Below are positions 22,963-30,968 of a stretch of 45,331 nucleotides of DNA, in pieces (the first letter of the stretch is position 1; each line of letters starts with the position of its first letter). The stretch comes from Desulfobacterales bacterium. Its GTDB lineage: Bacteria > Desulfobacterota > Desulfobacteria > Desulfobacterales > JAHDSC01. The translations under genes and the position numbers were made by a program. The stretch is taken from NCBI GenBank assembly GCA_018432925.1, contig JAHDSC010000054.1, forward strand, positions 1 to 45,331. Direction: 5' to 3'. Below the pieces are notes generated by a model, which ran no database searches, had not been told where the DNA came from, and was given only the letters and a program-made list of their open reading frames with translations.

Positions 22963-23874
22963 TTATGAAAGCAAGTGGATCACCTTCTTCACGTCCTCAT
23001 CCCCCTCAAATTCGCCCAGGTCCAGACTCCCGGTCACCTGGTCGATAAACTCCGTTTTCCCAAAAACAGCAAGGCTGATTCGATCAATCATTCTCATTTT
23101 TTTTTGCATATCATTTTTATTAACATACGGCATTCGGACTCCCTGTGCAAACAAGGTTTCCATATTACTTTTCTGCAGTTGATCCTCATGCTTTTTGGCT
23201 TTTTCAACGTTTCGGAAATAAAATATCTTCTTATTCATGATGGACCGGTAAATATCCGTATCCTCTTGAATCTCATCGAGAAATTCCAGAATAAAATTCA
23301 GGTTTTCAAAAAAATCCACAGCCCTGGAATTCATTTTTTCAAAGAAAGAGCACATGAAAACGACCCGGTTTCCCGTGTGTTCAATCCGGGTGTTTCTCAG
23401 CCTGGCTTTGACACGATTTTTTATTTTTTCGTTTACATGATGATCGATTGTTTCGATAAGACTTCCATTTAATCTCCTTGAAATATGCAGACGGGAAACA
23501 AACGAATTCGCGGCGGAATTCGAAATTAAAACTTTCAGCGAGCCTCTTTCATCCGGGAAACGGATCGTTGCTCCCGCTTGCATGGAAGAAAGAAGGGAGG
23601 CAATCGTTTCCTCGTCCGCTTTTTGAAAATCTTCTTCTTCCAACAGTTCTTCAAGTCGTATCCGAGCGGATTCATCAGGAAAAAATATCAACTCAAGGAG
23701 GGAGTCTCTTTCGCAATCGGACTCATCAGTGAGTACCTCTTCAAACTGATTTTTTGAAGGGTGGGAAAATGTTGAATCAATGTAGTGAACAACCTCCTTG
23801 CTCAGGTTCAGACCATCAATAAAAATTTCTCCGATCTTGTCGGCAAGTAATAAGCACCTGGTATGGACATTCAT
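22963..23874 (-). CDS. Conserved-looking cytoplasmic protein of unknown function (303 aa)
   Basis: I do not recognise this protein. It has a good ribosome binding site (AAGGAG, 7 bp before the ATG at 23874), balanced composition and no signal peptide or transmembrane helix. It is mostly predicted-helical and rich in charged residues, with an acidic stretch LEELLEEEDFQKADEE (about 75-90), a basic segment EKIKNRVKARLRNTRIEH (about 148-165), and FFEKMNSRAVDFFENLNFIL. Only one or two cysteines are present and no nucleotide-binding motif is visible. It lies 51 bp downstream of the thioredoxin gene and is probably co-transcribed with it and pepT. A function cannot be assigned. Confidence 0.75.
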   Translation of the reverse strand: MNVHTRCLLLADKIGEIFIDGLNLSKEVVHYIDSTFSHPSKNQFEEVLTDESDCERDSLLELIFFPDESARIRLEELLEEEDFQKADEETIASLLSSMQAGATIRFPDERGSLKVLISNSAANSFVSRLHISRRLNGSLIETIDHHVNEKIKNRVKARLRNTRIEHTGNRVVFMCSFFEKMNSRAVDFFENLNFILEFLDEIQEDTDIYRSIMNKKIFYFRNVEKAKKHEDQLQKSNMETLFAQGVRMPYVNKNDMQKKMRMIDRISLAVFGKTEFIDQVTGSLDLGEFEGDEDVKKVIHLLS

Positions 23875-23925
23875 TTTTCAACTCCTTGATATAAAAAACA
23901 ACGGAAAATACGCGCACCGTTACGG

Positions 23926-24534
23926 TCATAGATACCCACTCATTTTTTGCATAATATGCTGTTTCGGCAAGGCTCCTGTCAAGCGTTCCTTTAATATGCC
24001 ATTATCAAATATGAGCAATGTCGGGGTAGCGCTGATCTGAAACTTTGATGCAATTCTCTTGTTTTCATCCACATTCAGCTTCCCCACCCTTATTCTTCCG
24101 TTCCATTCCGCTGCAAGCTCTTCGATCAAGGGATCGATGATGCGGCATGCTCCGCACCAGGGGGCAAAACAATCCAGGAGCACCGGCAAGGGGGACTTCA
24201 GCACTTTTCGATCAAACGTTTCTTCCGTAATAATCAGCGGATGGCCCGACATCAGATCCTCCGTGGAAAGAGCGGCACCACACTTCCCGCATCGGGCTGT
24301 CGAACGCATTTTATCCGTCGGGATTCTATTTTTCGTACCGCATTCCATACACCGAACCTTATACAAAGCGGACGGAGGTTTTTTCTCCCGGTTTGTCGGA
24401 AGGGAAGCTCCGCATTTTCCGCACCTGGATCCGGATTGGATCTTAGCCGCGGAAACTCTGTTTCTGGTACCGCATCCCGGGCAACGGATAATCAAAGTCC
24501 CGCTTTGGTTGATGTTGCTTTGTTCACCCTGCAT
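23926..24534 (-). CDS. Thioredoxin with two N-terminal zinc ribbons (TrxC-like)
   Basis: This 202-aa protein begins behind AAGGAG. Residues 18-41 (CPGC...CGKC) and 62-85 (CMEC...CGKC) form two similar CxxC-x16-CxxC zinc ribbons, each followed by a short linker. Residues about 98-202 are a thioredoxin domain with active site APWCGACR (Cys127, Cys130), the cis-proline in SATPTLL, and VGKLNVDENKRIASKF. E. coli Trx2 has one such zinc module; here it is duplicated. The active site is WCGAC, not the usual WCGPC, which should shift the redox potential. It reduces protein disulfides in the cytoplasm. It sits between pepT and an unknown gene. Confidence 0.9.
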   Translation of the reverse strand: MQGEQSNINQSGTLIIRCPGCGTRNRVSAAKIQSGSRCGKCGASLPTNREKKPPSALYKVRCMECGTKNRIPTDKMRSTARCGKCGAALSTEDLMSGHPLIITEETFDRKVLKSPLPVLLDCFAPWCGACRIIDPLIEELAAEWNGRIRVGKLNVDENKRIASKFQISATPTLLIFDNGILKERLTGALPKQHIMQKMSGYL

Positions 24535-24600
24535 GAACCCGTCTCCTTACACTTCTCCGATGGCCTTCCGATCGCCCTGCCGCTGGATCGACAGCTTTTA

Positions 24601-25884
24601 TTAATTCAGGCGATGATCAAGTCGCGGAAGATTTCCTCCCGCCCAGAGGCCGCAAATATTCACGATAACCTCTGCCCCCTTTTGCAGGGCAATTTCCGGA
24701 ATCCATTCCTTTTCGCAGTGAAGCATCAGCCCGCCGGCAAAAATATTCGGTGTCGGCATACCCATGAAAGACAGTCGGGACCCGTCCGTGCCGCCGCGAA
24801 CCGCTTTTCGGATAACCTCCACATCGGCCATTTGAATCGCCTGCTCGGCTATACGGACGGCTTCGGGATGTTTTTCCAGGATTTTTTTCATATTTTTGTA
24901 TTGGTCCTTTATCTCCGTTTCCACTCGTAAGCCCCAATATCGGAGTTCAAAGACACGGATCAATTTTTTCAGCAATTCGATTCTCTTCCGGTTGTTTTTT
25001 CTTTCGAAATCACGAATGAGAATTCGAATGCGGGCAAGACTTTCATCCCCTTTTATCGCGGTAAGGTGGAAAAATCCCTCTTTCTTTTCCGTGCGCTCCG
25101 GGGTTTCGAATTCAGGGAGGGCGACAACAAAACGGGCGGCAATCGCCCCCGCATTGACCATTTTATTTTTTGCATCGCCCGGATGAACGTTCAATCCACG
25201 GAAGACAAGCTCCGCCTCAAACGCATCGAAGCACTCATCTTCCAGTTCGCCGATTTCTCCACCGTCAACCGTGTATCCATAATCCCCCAGTTTTTCCCGA
25301 TTGATTTTTTCCGTCCCTTTCCCTATTTCCTCGTCAGGAGTAAATACGATCCGCAATTCGGGATGGGAAAGGTCTCTGAACTTCTGAAATGCCGCCAATG
25401 AAGCCATGATTTCCGCGATTCCGGCTTTATCATCCGCGCCCAAAAGCGTTCCCCCGGAAGCGGTGATGATATTTCCGCCAACGAATTTAAGCAATTCCGG
25501 AGACTCCTCCGGGCTCAGCGTTAAATTTTTCTCATCCGCGAAGGAAATGAGCCCTCCGCCATATTTTTTGTGAATGGTCGGAGATACATTCGTCCCGGAA
25601 ACGGACGGCGAAGTGTCGATATGGGCGCAAAAGGTAATCTTCGGTCCCGAAACGCTCCGGGAAGCCGGCAGCGTCGCATAAACATAACCGTAAGGATCCA
25701 GCTCAACATGGATCAATCCGATTTGATCCAGTTCCTTTTTTAACATCCGGGCCAGGTTCCATTGCCCATCCGATGAGGGATACTTCTTTGATTCGGGATC
25801 GGAACGGGTATCGATTTTTACATAACGTAGAAACCGCTTCTTCGCTTCGTTTAACAGAAAAGCCTTTATCGACTGATTCAACAT
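24601..25884 (-). CDS. pepT: Peptidase T (tripeptide aminopeptidase)
   Basis: This 427-aa M20-family zinc peptidase releases N-terminal residues from tripeptides in the cytoplasm. Seen: RYVKIDTRSDPES near the N-terminus, metal ligands in TFCAHIDTSP, LLGADDKAGIAEIMA and FTPDEEIGKGTEKIN, PepT's ECFDAFEAELVFRGLNVHPG, and the C-terminal GGTDGSRLSFMGMPTPNIFAGG. The length is slightly above that of E. coli PepT (408 aa). AGAGGTGG precedes the ATG at 25884. It is on the same strand as the ABC exporter upstream (163-bp gap) and the thioredoxin gene downstream (66-bp gap). Confidence 0.95.
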   Translation of the reverse strand: MLNQSIKAFLLNEAKKRFLRYVKIDTRSDPESKKYPSSDGQWNLARMLKKELDQIGLIHVELDPYGYVYATLPASRSVSGPKITFCAHIDTSPSVSGTNVSPTIHKKYGGGLISFADEKNLTLSPEESPELLKFVGGNIITASGGTLLGADDKAGIAEIMASLAAFQKFRDLSHPELRIVFTPDEEIGKGTEKINREKLGDYGYTVDGGEIGELEDECFDAFEAELVFRGLNVHPGDAKNKMVNAGAIAARFVVALPEFETPERTEKKEGFFHLTAIKGDESLARIRILIRDFERKNNRKRIELLKKLIRVFELRYWGLRVETEIKDQYKNMKKILEKHPEAVRIAEQAIQMADVEVIRKAVRGGTDGSRLSFMGMPTPNIFAGGLMLHCEKEWIPEIALQKGAEVIVNICGLWAGGNLPRLDHRLN

Positions 25885-26047
25885 GAACGGCCACCTCTTT
25901 CCTTTTTCCTTCTTTTTTCAAATCAAACGCTTCGGGCTCGAAAGATTTTAAATTCACCAAGGTAAGATATTGGAGTATCCGGGAAATGCCGGAGGATCAT
26001 AAAGAAACAACCCGTCTGATCGATGAAAAATTCACCCGCTTCCATGC

Positions 26048-26839
26048 TCATTTGATTAACCGTCGATGCATCCGGTGAACGGCGAGAGGAAAAAAAATGA
26101 TACAAAAGACGAGAAAATAGCCGAGCGCCCACAACATGGATGCCTCCAGCAATCCGGAGCTCAAGGATCTCGTTAGATTTACCAGATGGGTCAATGGTAA
26201 AAAGTCCGCAAGATGCTGGGCCCACAGGGGAAGATTTTCAATCGGAAAAAAAGTCCCGCTGAAAAGAAACATGGGGGTGATAAATAAAAATATCGGCAAG
26301 TTAAACAGTTCGATATGCGTTGTGATTCCGGTAATAAACATACCCACCGATCCGAAGGCGATTCCGCCGAGAAGCGCCAGCGGGATAATTAAAAGTCCCT
26401 GGGGATACCGAATCAGGCCGAATAAACTGATGACGGCCATCATGATCGCCGTGGCAATGACCGATTTGGTAGCCCCCCAGATGATCTCACCGGTGATGAT
26501 CTCCTCCACCGACAAAGGGGTGGCCATCATGGCATCAAAGGTTTTTTGATAATACATTCGCACAAACGAACCATAGGTGTTCTCAAAAAACGCATTATAC
26601 ATGATATTGATTGCAATCAATGCCGGGGCGATAAACCGGACATAGGATATTTCATTTCCTTTATATTGAATGTCGCCGACAAGGGCGCTCAGCCCGACCC
26701 CGAATGCCAGCAAATAAAAAAGCGGCTCGAGAAGCGGGGGAATGAAACTGATTTTCCAGTTCTGCCGATAAACGGAAAAATTCCTCTGCCAGACCCGGAA
26801 AAACCGTCTCGAAATTTGAACTGACGGCATTTGAGTCAT
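26048..26839 (-). CDS. ABC-2 type transporter permease
   Basis: This 263-aa inner-membrane protein has six hydrophobic segments. The start at 26839 is chosen because its ATG overlaps the stop codon of the ATPase gene (ATGA), showing translational coupling. FFRVWQRNFSVYRQNWKISF leads into PPLLEPLFYLLAFGVGL. The central conserved block is YQKTFDAMMATPLSVEEIITGEIIW, and MFLFSGTFFPIENLPLWAQ comes before the last helices. This is the ABC-2 (NodJ/DrrB-like) pattern of exporters of drugs, polysaccharides or lipids. The substrate is unknown. Confidence 0.92.
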   Translation of the reverse strand: MTQMPSVQISRRFFRVWQRNFSVYRQNWKISFIPPLLEPLFYLLAFGVGLSALVGDIQYKGNEISYVRFIAPALIAINIMYNAFFENTYGSFVRMYYQKTFDAMMATPLSVEEIITGEIIWGATKSVIATAIMMAVISLFGLIRYPQGLLIIPLALLGGIAFGSVGMFITGITTHIELFNLPIFLFITPMFLFSGTFFPIENLPLWAQHLADFLPLTHLVNLTRSLSSGLLEASMLWALGYFLVFCIIFFPLAVHRMHRRLIK

Positions 26840-27750
26840 TCTCTCAGCTCCCTTCCCGTTAATCTCAGAAAAACATCTTCCAAGGTCGCCATGCGCATGA
26901 TACAGCCTTCCGTACAATACCGATCGCTGATTTCATGGTAAAGTCGATCTCCGCTTTCATGAATATAAATAATCAGGCGATGTCCCAGGTCCTCGTACTC
27001 CAGGTTTTGGGTTCGAACATGGGCCTTCAAGACATCGGCAGGTTCGACAATCTCAATGATATCATGTCCGGCGTATTTTCGGATCAGATCCACAGGTCTG
27101 CCTTGAACCAGAACACGGCCATGATCCATGATCATGAGTCGGTCGCATAATCGAGAGGCTTCATCCATGTAATGGGTGGTCAACAAAATAGAAAGACCTT
27201 TTCCCCTCAATGCTTCCAGTCGATCCCAGACCTGGTGGCGGGATTGAGGATCCAGCCCGGTGGTGGGTTCATCAAGAATCAGAAGTTCCGGTTCATTAAT
27301 CAAAGCACGGGCCAAAACCAACCGACGTTTCATCCCGCCGGACAGTTCGATCGCCTTTGCTTCCCTGCGGTGGTCCAGGGCCATAAATTTCAGAAGATTT
27401 TCCGCTTTTTCCCGTGCCGGCGCTTTAGGGATATCAAAATACCGGGCAAATACCTCCAGATTTTGAATTACCGTCAGATCGGGGTCCAGATTGTTTTCCT
27501 GCTGACAAACGCCTGTCCTGGCTTTGACGGCTCGAAAGCAACCCGGCATCGGGAGACCGAATACCTTCAGGATTCCGCCCGTCATAGGTGAAAATCCATA
27601 CAGCATACGGATCGTGGATGTTTTTCCCGCCCCGTTCGGTCCGAGAATGCCGAAACACTCCCCGGGCAGAACCTCGAAAGAAATATCATCAACCGCCACG
27701 AAATCGCCGAATATCTTTCTCAGATGTTTTGCCTCGATGACGTTTTTCAT
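26836..27750 (-). CDS. ABC transporter ATP-binding protein (NodI/DrrA-like)
   Basis: This 304-aa ATPase pairs with the ABC-2 permease. Walker A GPNGAGKTS (about residues 38-46), a Q-loop around GVCQQENNLDPDLT, the signature ELSGGMKRRLVLARAL, Walker B LLILDEPTTGLD and the switch His in LLTTHYMDEA are all intact. The C-terminal 80 residues (after about 225) are the extra domain found in NodI/DrrA-type exporters. It is the upstream gene of the pair, with a 4-bp overlap. It likely powers export rather than import, because no binding protein is adjacent. Confidence 0.93.
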   Translation of the reverse strand: MKNVIEAKHLRKIFGDFVAVDDISFEVLPGECFGILGPNGAGKTSTIRMLYGFSPMTGGILKVFGLPMPGCFRAVKARTGVCQQENNLDPDLTVIQNLEVFARYFDIPKAPAREKAENLLKFMALDHRREAKAIELSGGMKRRLVLARALINEPELLILDEPTTGLDPQSRHQVWDRLEALRGKGLSILLTTHYMDEASRLCDRLMIMDHGRVLVQGRPVDLIRKYAGHDIIEIVEPADVLKAHVRTQNLEYEDLGHRLIIYIHESGDRLYHEISDRYCTEGCIMRMATLEDVFLRLTGRELRE

Positions 27751-27924
27751 CCGCTTGCCTCGGGATTACTGCCATCCGCGGGAGGATGATCCTTAATAAA
27801 GTGTGAGAGCGCCCGATTTGAAATCCCACTTTTTTTATCCAAACTATATGATTTTACTACCATGCCAAAAATCTTTCAGCAACTCATTCATGATCCGCCG
27901 CTCCATCTTGCGCCATATTTTGAC

Positions 27925-27954
27925 TTGACACTCAAGCCGTTTTTTCTCTATCTT
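27925..27954 (+). promoter_or_regulatory. Possible sigma70 promoter upstream of the cytochrome gene
   Basis: TTGACA (27925-27930), 18-bp spacer, TATCTT (27949-27954). The start codon is about 300 bp downstream with a family C repeat in between. Confidence 0.45.
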
Positions 27955-28016
27955 CATTTAGAATTCTACTCCTCACTTTTCAGCGCTTTCCAATAACAAT
28001 GCAATCTTTTCGGGGT

Positions 28017-28133
28017 GCCGAATCTCCCCGCTGCAACTACGGGGGAATCTTCGACCGTAAGTACCTTTAACCGATTTTCAGATTCAATTGCCGACCCGGA
28101 ACAGGCCCGGAAAAATTAGCTGACCGTTGCGAT
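28017..28133 (+). repeat. Double-hairpin repeat family C, copy 3
   Basis: GAATCTCCCCGCTGCAACTA, CGGGGGAATCTTCGACCGTA, ACCTTTAACCGATTTTCAGA, then TTGCCGACCCGG and GACCGTTGCGATTC. The first half is the best preserved of all copies. It lies in the leader of the octaheme cytochrome gene. Confidence 0.7.
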
Positions 28134-28262
28134 TCGAATTCTGGAACTACCTAAGATCACGAGCGCCGATTACTCGGTGGACCGGTATCTGTTTAGTTAA
28201 AAATCCATGAGGCTTCATTTCGAAAAAAATTATTTTCATCTACCGAAAGAAAGGAGGATGAG

Positions 28263-29324
28263 ATGAAACAACGGCTTTTCACAATCCTGATCGCAATTCT
28301 TCTGATATTTCCGACAATGTGCCCAAAGGCCGCTTCCGAGGAAATCGCCGCAAAGGATCTCTTTTTTCTCAACAGTTTACACTATACCGCCAAAGGCATG
28401 GAACACTGGTACAGTAAAGAAAATGGGGGCCTCGAACTTCTATCCGGCGTTCCATATTCCGATCTGGGCTGCAAAAATTGTCATGTGCCCGGGTGCGACA
28501 GGTGTCATCAGGTTGAAATCCATGGAAAAGCAGCATATTCAACGGAAGCGGCTAAAAACGAAAGTATGTGCCTTGAATGCCATGGAAGAGAAGCAATGGT
28601 CCGGCAAATTGACCGGGAAGCCGGGCAGGAAGACGTCCATTTATCCCAAGGCATGGAATGCATGGACTGTCACTCCCCGCGAGAGATGCATGGCGATGGC
28701 GTGGATTATAAATCCTTTAAAGAAACCGGGGCGATGGATACGGCATGCAAAAATTGCCATGAACATGTCACGCAGACTTATTCTCATACGATCCATAAGG
28801 GAAAGCTGGATTGCAAGTCATGTCATGTTCGTCATGTGGCAAGCTGCACCAATTGCCATTTCGACACCCTCGTAAAAAAGGGGAAACGGGTTGCCATACC
28901 AGCTTCCGGCTGGGTATTTCTCATGAATTATAAAGGAAAAGTGACTTCCGCCAATATGCAGAATTTTGTGGTCGGCGGAGATAAAACATTTCTGATGTTC
29001 GCTCCTCACATGAGTCATTCCATCATGAAAGACGGCAGGAGATGTGATGCCTGTCACGGAACGGACATCGCCGATCAGGTTCGGAAGGGAAAAGTAAGCC
29101 TAACCTGGATTGAAAATGGGAAGGTACAAAATTTAAAAGGGGTTATACCCGTGGTGGATGGCGTGGATTATAATTGCATCTATCAGAACCGCAAGGATGA
29201 AAAATGGGTTCCCATTCAGCATCCGGCCGAACCGCTTCGTCATTACGCTGCATTTGGTGAGCCTTTGTCAAAAACACAAATGGATAGTCTTGTAAAGCAT
29301 CAGGCCGCTCCCCCTCAAGAATAA
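28263..29324 (+). CDS. Periplasmic octaheme c-type cytochrome
   Basis: This 353-aa protein has a signal peptide (residues 1-25, LFTILIAILLIFPTMCPKAAS) and eight CxxCH heme-binding motifs starting at residues 70, 78, 103, 133, 162, 184, 195 and 261: CKNCH, CDRCH, CLECH, CMDCH, CKNCH, CKSCH, CTNCH, CDACH. Additional histidines (for example in HTIHKG and FAPHMSHS) can supply second axial ligands. There is no homology that I can see to NrfA or hydroxylamine oxidoreductase beyond the motifs, and no CxxCK heme. It probably shuttles electrons in the periplasm of an anaerobic respirer. The ATG follows GGAGGATG. It stands alone, with no adjacent membrane quinol oxidase or porin, so its partners are elsewhere. 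Confidence 0.92.
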   Translation: MKQRLFTILIAILLIFPTMCPKAASEEIAAKDLFFLNSLHYTAKGMEHWYSKENGGLELLSGVPYSDLGCKNCHVPGCDRCHQVEIHGKAAYSTEAAKNESMCLECHGREAMVRQIDREAGQEDVHLSQGMECMDCHSPREMHGDGVDYKSFKETGAMDTACKNCHEHVTQTYSHTIHKGKLDCKSCHVRHVASCTNCHFDTLVKKGKRVAIPASGWVFLMNYKGKVTSANMQNFVVGGDKTFLMFAPHMSHSIMKDGRRCDACHGTDIADQVRKGKVSLTWIENGKVQNLKGVIPVVDGVDYNCIYQNRKDEKWVPIQHPAEPLRHYAAFGEPLSKTQMDSLVKHQAAPPQE

Positions 29325-29369
29325 CCCGAAGATTTTAACGGTTTGATGGAAACGGGGCTCAGTCCTTAG

Positions 29370-29512
29370 CAGGGTGTTGAAAAACAAGAATCAGGCCGTC
29401 AGGCAAAGCGCGCGGCGAAGCGACAAGCGCAGCATATTCAAGCATATGTGAGCATTGGAGAGAGCCGTGCAACGCTGAATGGCGACCTCAGGCGCAGTTT
29501 TTCAACAGCCTG
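29370..29512. repeat. MITE family A, copy 3
   Basis: This 143-bp copy starts CAGGGTGTTGAAAAA and ends TTTTTCAACAGCCTG (one mismatch), flanked by TTAG on both sides. It has the same orientation as the copy at 11166. It sits just after the octaheme cytochrome gene. Confidence 0.9.
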
Positions 29513-29563
29513 TTAGAGATGTAATCTCGTTTTTTTATCTATTTTTATGGAAAAGGGGATATC

Positions 29564-29992
29564 ATGAAAGTCATGTTGGATATTTTCGGCAAAACCATCA
29601 AAAAGACCTCCCTTTGGCTGGAAGAGCTGGAAGATCGGATCGGTTGGACCGATACCCAAAAGACGTACCTGGCGCTGCGATCGGTACTTCATGCCTTACG
29701 TGACCGGCTGGTGCCTGATGAAGCGGTTCATTTGGGAGCGCAGTTGCCTATGCTGATCCGAGGATTTTACTACGAAGGGTGGAAACCTGCCGGAAAACCA
29801 CTCAAAGAGCGCCACCTGGAAGCATTTTTGGCGCATATCCAAAATGACTTCCGACAGGAGAAGGTGGATACGCGGAAGATTGTCCACAGCGTTTTCGCTC
29901 TCCTCTCCGACAAAATAAGCAAAGGAGAAATCGAGGATATCAAGGGGATCCTTCCTCATGAAGTCCGAGAATTTTGGCCCGGATCCTCCTAA
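29564..29992 (+). CDS. DUF2267 domain protein
   Basis: This 142-aa soluble protein is behind AAAGGGG. The sequence W-D-AQKTYLALRSVLHALRDRL (here WTDTQKTYLALRSVLHALRD), EAVHLGAQLPMLIRGFYYEGW and VFALLSDKISKGEIEDIKGILPHEVREFW matches the all-helical DUF2267 family, in which this pattern is repeated in two half-domains. Family members have no demonstrated biochemical role. It precedes the unknown 264-aa gene by 110 bp on the same strand. Confidence 0.88.
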   Translation: MKVMLDIFGKTIKKTSLWLEELEDRIGWTDTQKTYLALRSVLHALRDRLVPDEAVHLGAQLPMLIRGFYYEGWKPAGKPLKERHLEAFLAHIQNDFRQEKVDTRKIVHSVFALLSDKISKGEIEDIKGILPHEVREFWPGSS

Positions 29993-30102
29993 AATCTTGT
30001 AAAAGGTGCAACGGAAGCATCCGTATCCTTTTTATGAAAGGCAACCACGGAAAAAATTTCGTATAAACCTCCGAGGCATATCCAGCGATGGGAACCTGAA
30101 TT

Positions 30103-30897
30103 GTGGCTTTAAAGGAAAACCTGAGGAAAAAAATACGCCTTGACCGGCTTGCAAAAAAACTGGCCTCCACCATGGGGGAAAAAGCAGGGCAACCCTATTT
30201 GAATAAGAAACGGATGAAGGAGTTTCTCGAATTAACGGACCGGGAGCATATAAGAATTCGCGACCTCGATCTGTATGTTCGCCCCCTGGAAAATGAAATC
30301 AGCGAAATACTGGTTCTGGATAACGAACTGCCGATCTACCACACAACGGTTGCGGATGTCGCGCTTCGGAAAAGTCCCATTTGGAAAGAAATGTTCAGCA
30401 TCCGAAATCTGAAAAAAATTTTGAATGATCGAGATGTCGTCGCGAGCAGGGGCAGAGAATCCCTTACCAATCTTCATACCGCCGCCGTGGCCGGTCTGGA
30501 TCTTTCCTACACCAGGGAAGATATGGATGCGCTGGTTGCGGAAGCGCGCCTGGGCCTCAAACAACAATCCATTGACCGTATTCGTGAATCGTTTGATTTC
30601 TTTTTCGAACTGCTGGGATTTCAGGCGCTCAGCCTGGGCGTACTGGAGCAAGATGTTCATGCTTTCGCCGGGTCCAAAGCCAACGTTGGGGAGGCTGAAT
30701 CGTTCATTCATTTAATTCTTTTTGACGAAAGAAGTCTGAAGGTACTGCTCATCAAAGGAGATTTCTCCCCGGATAATGACTGGTTCCTCGCCCATGCTTT
30801 GCTGTGTGTGAACGGCAAAGAGACGGCGGATTTTCAAGGGGCAGAGGTTTTCGAATTTCTGGCCGGGCTGGCCTTGGAGAAACAATCCGCTGAGTGA
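30103..30897 (+). CDS. Uncharacterised soluble protein, 264 aa
   Basis: I do not recognise this protein. The likely start is the GTG at 30103 with a weak site (GGGAACC) upstream. It has no signal peptide or membrane segment. The N-terminus is strongly basic (KENLRKKIRLDRLAKKLAST), followed by HIRIRDLDLYVRP and EISEILVLDNELPIYHTTV. The middle carries VASRGRESLTNLHTAAVAGLD and the C-terminal half is hydrophobic and alternating (SFDFFFELLGFQALSLGVLE). Composition and codon use match neighbouring real genes. It lies 71 bp upstream of amrS on the same strand, but a functional link is unproven. Confidence 0.8.
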   Translation: MALKENLRKKIRLDRLAKKLASTMGEKAGQPYLNKKRMKEFLELTDREHIRIRDLDLYVRPLENEISEILVLDNELPIYHTTVADVALRKSPIWKEMFSIRNLKKILNDRDVVASRGRESLTNLHTAAVAGLDLSYTREDMDALVAEARLGLKQQSIDRIRESFDFFFELLGFQALSLGVLEQDVHAFAGSKANVGEAESFIHLILFDERSLKVLLIKGDFSPDNDWFLAHALLCVNGKETADFQGAEVFEFLAGLALEKQSAE

Positions 30898-30968
30898 ATC
30901 TTCCGGTTCCCGACATCTCATGAAAAACTGTTTACGAAAACCATTCAACCATACGGGGAGGTATTTCC

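Noticed and set aside
25923-26225. Minus-strand open frame of 100 codons between pepT and the ABC permease
   Set aside because: It largely overlaps the permease gene in another frame and has no ribosome binding site.
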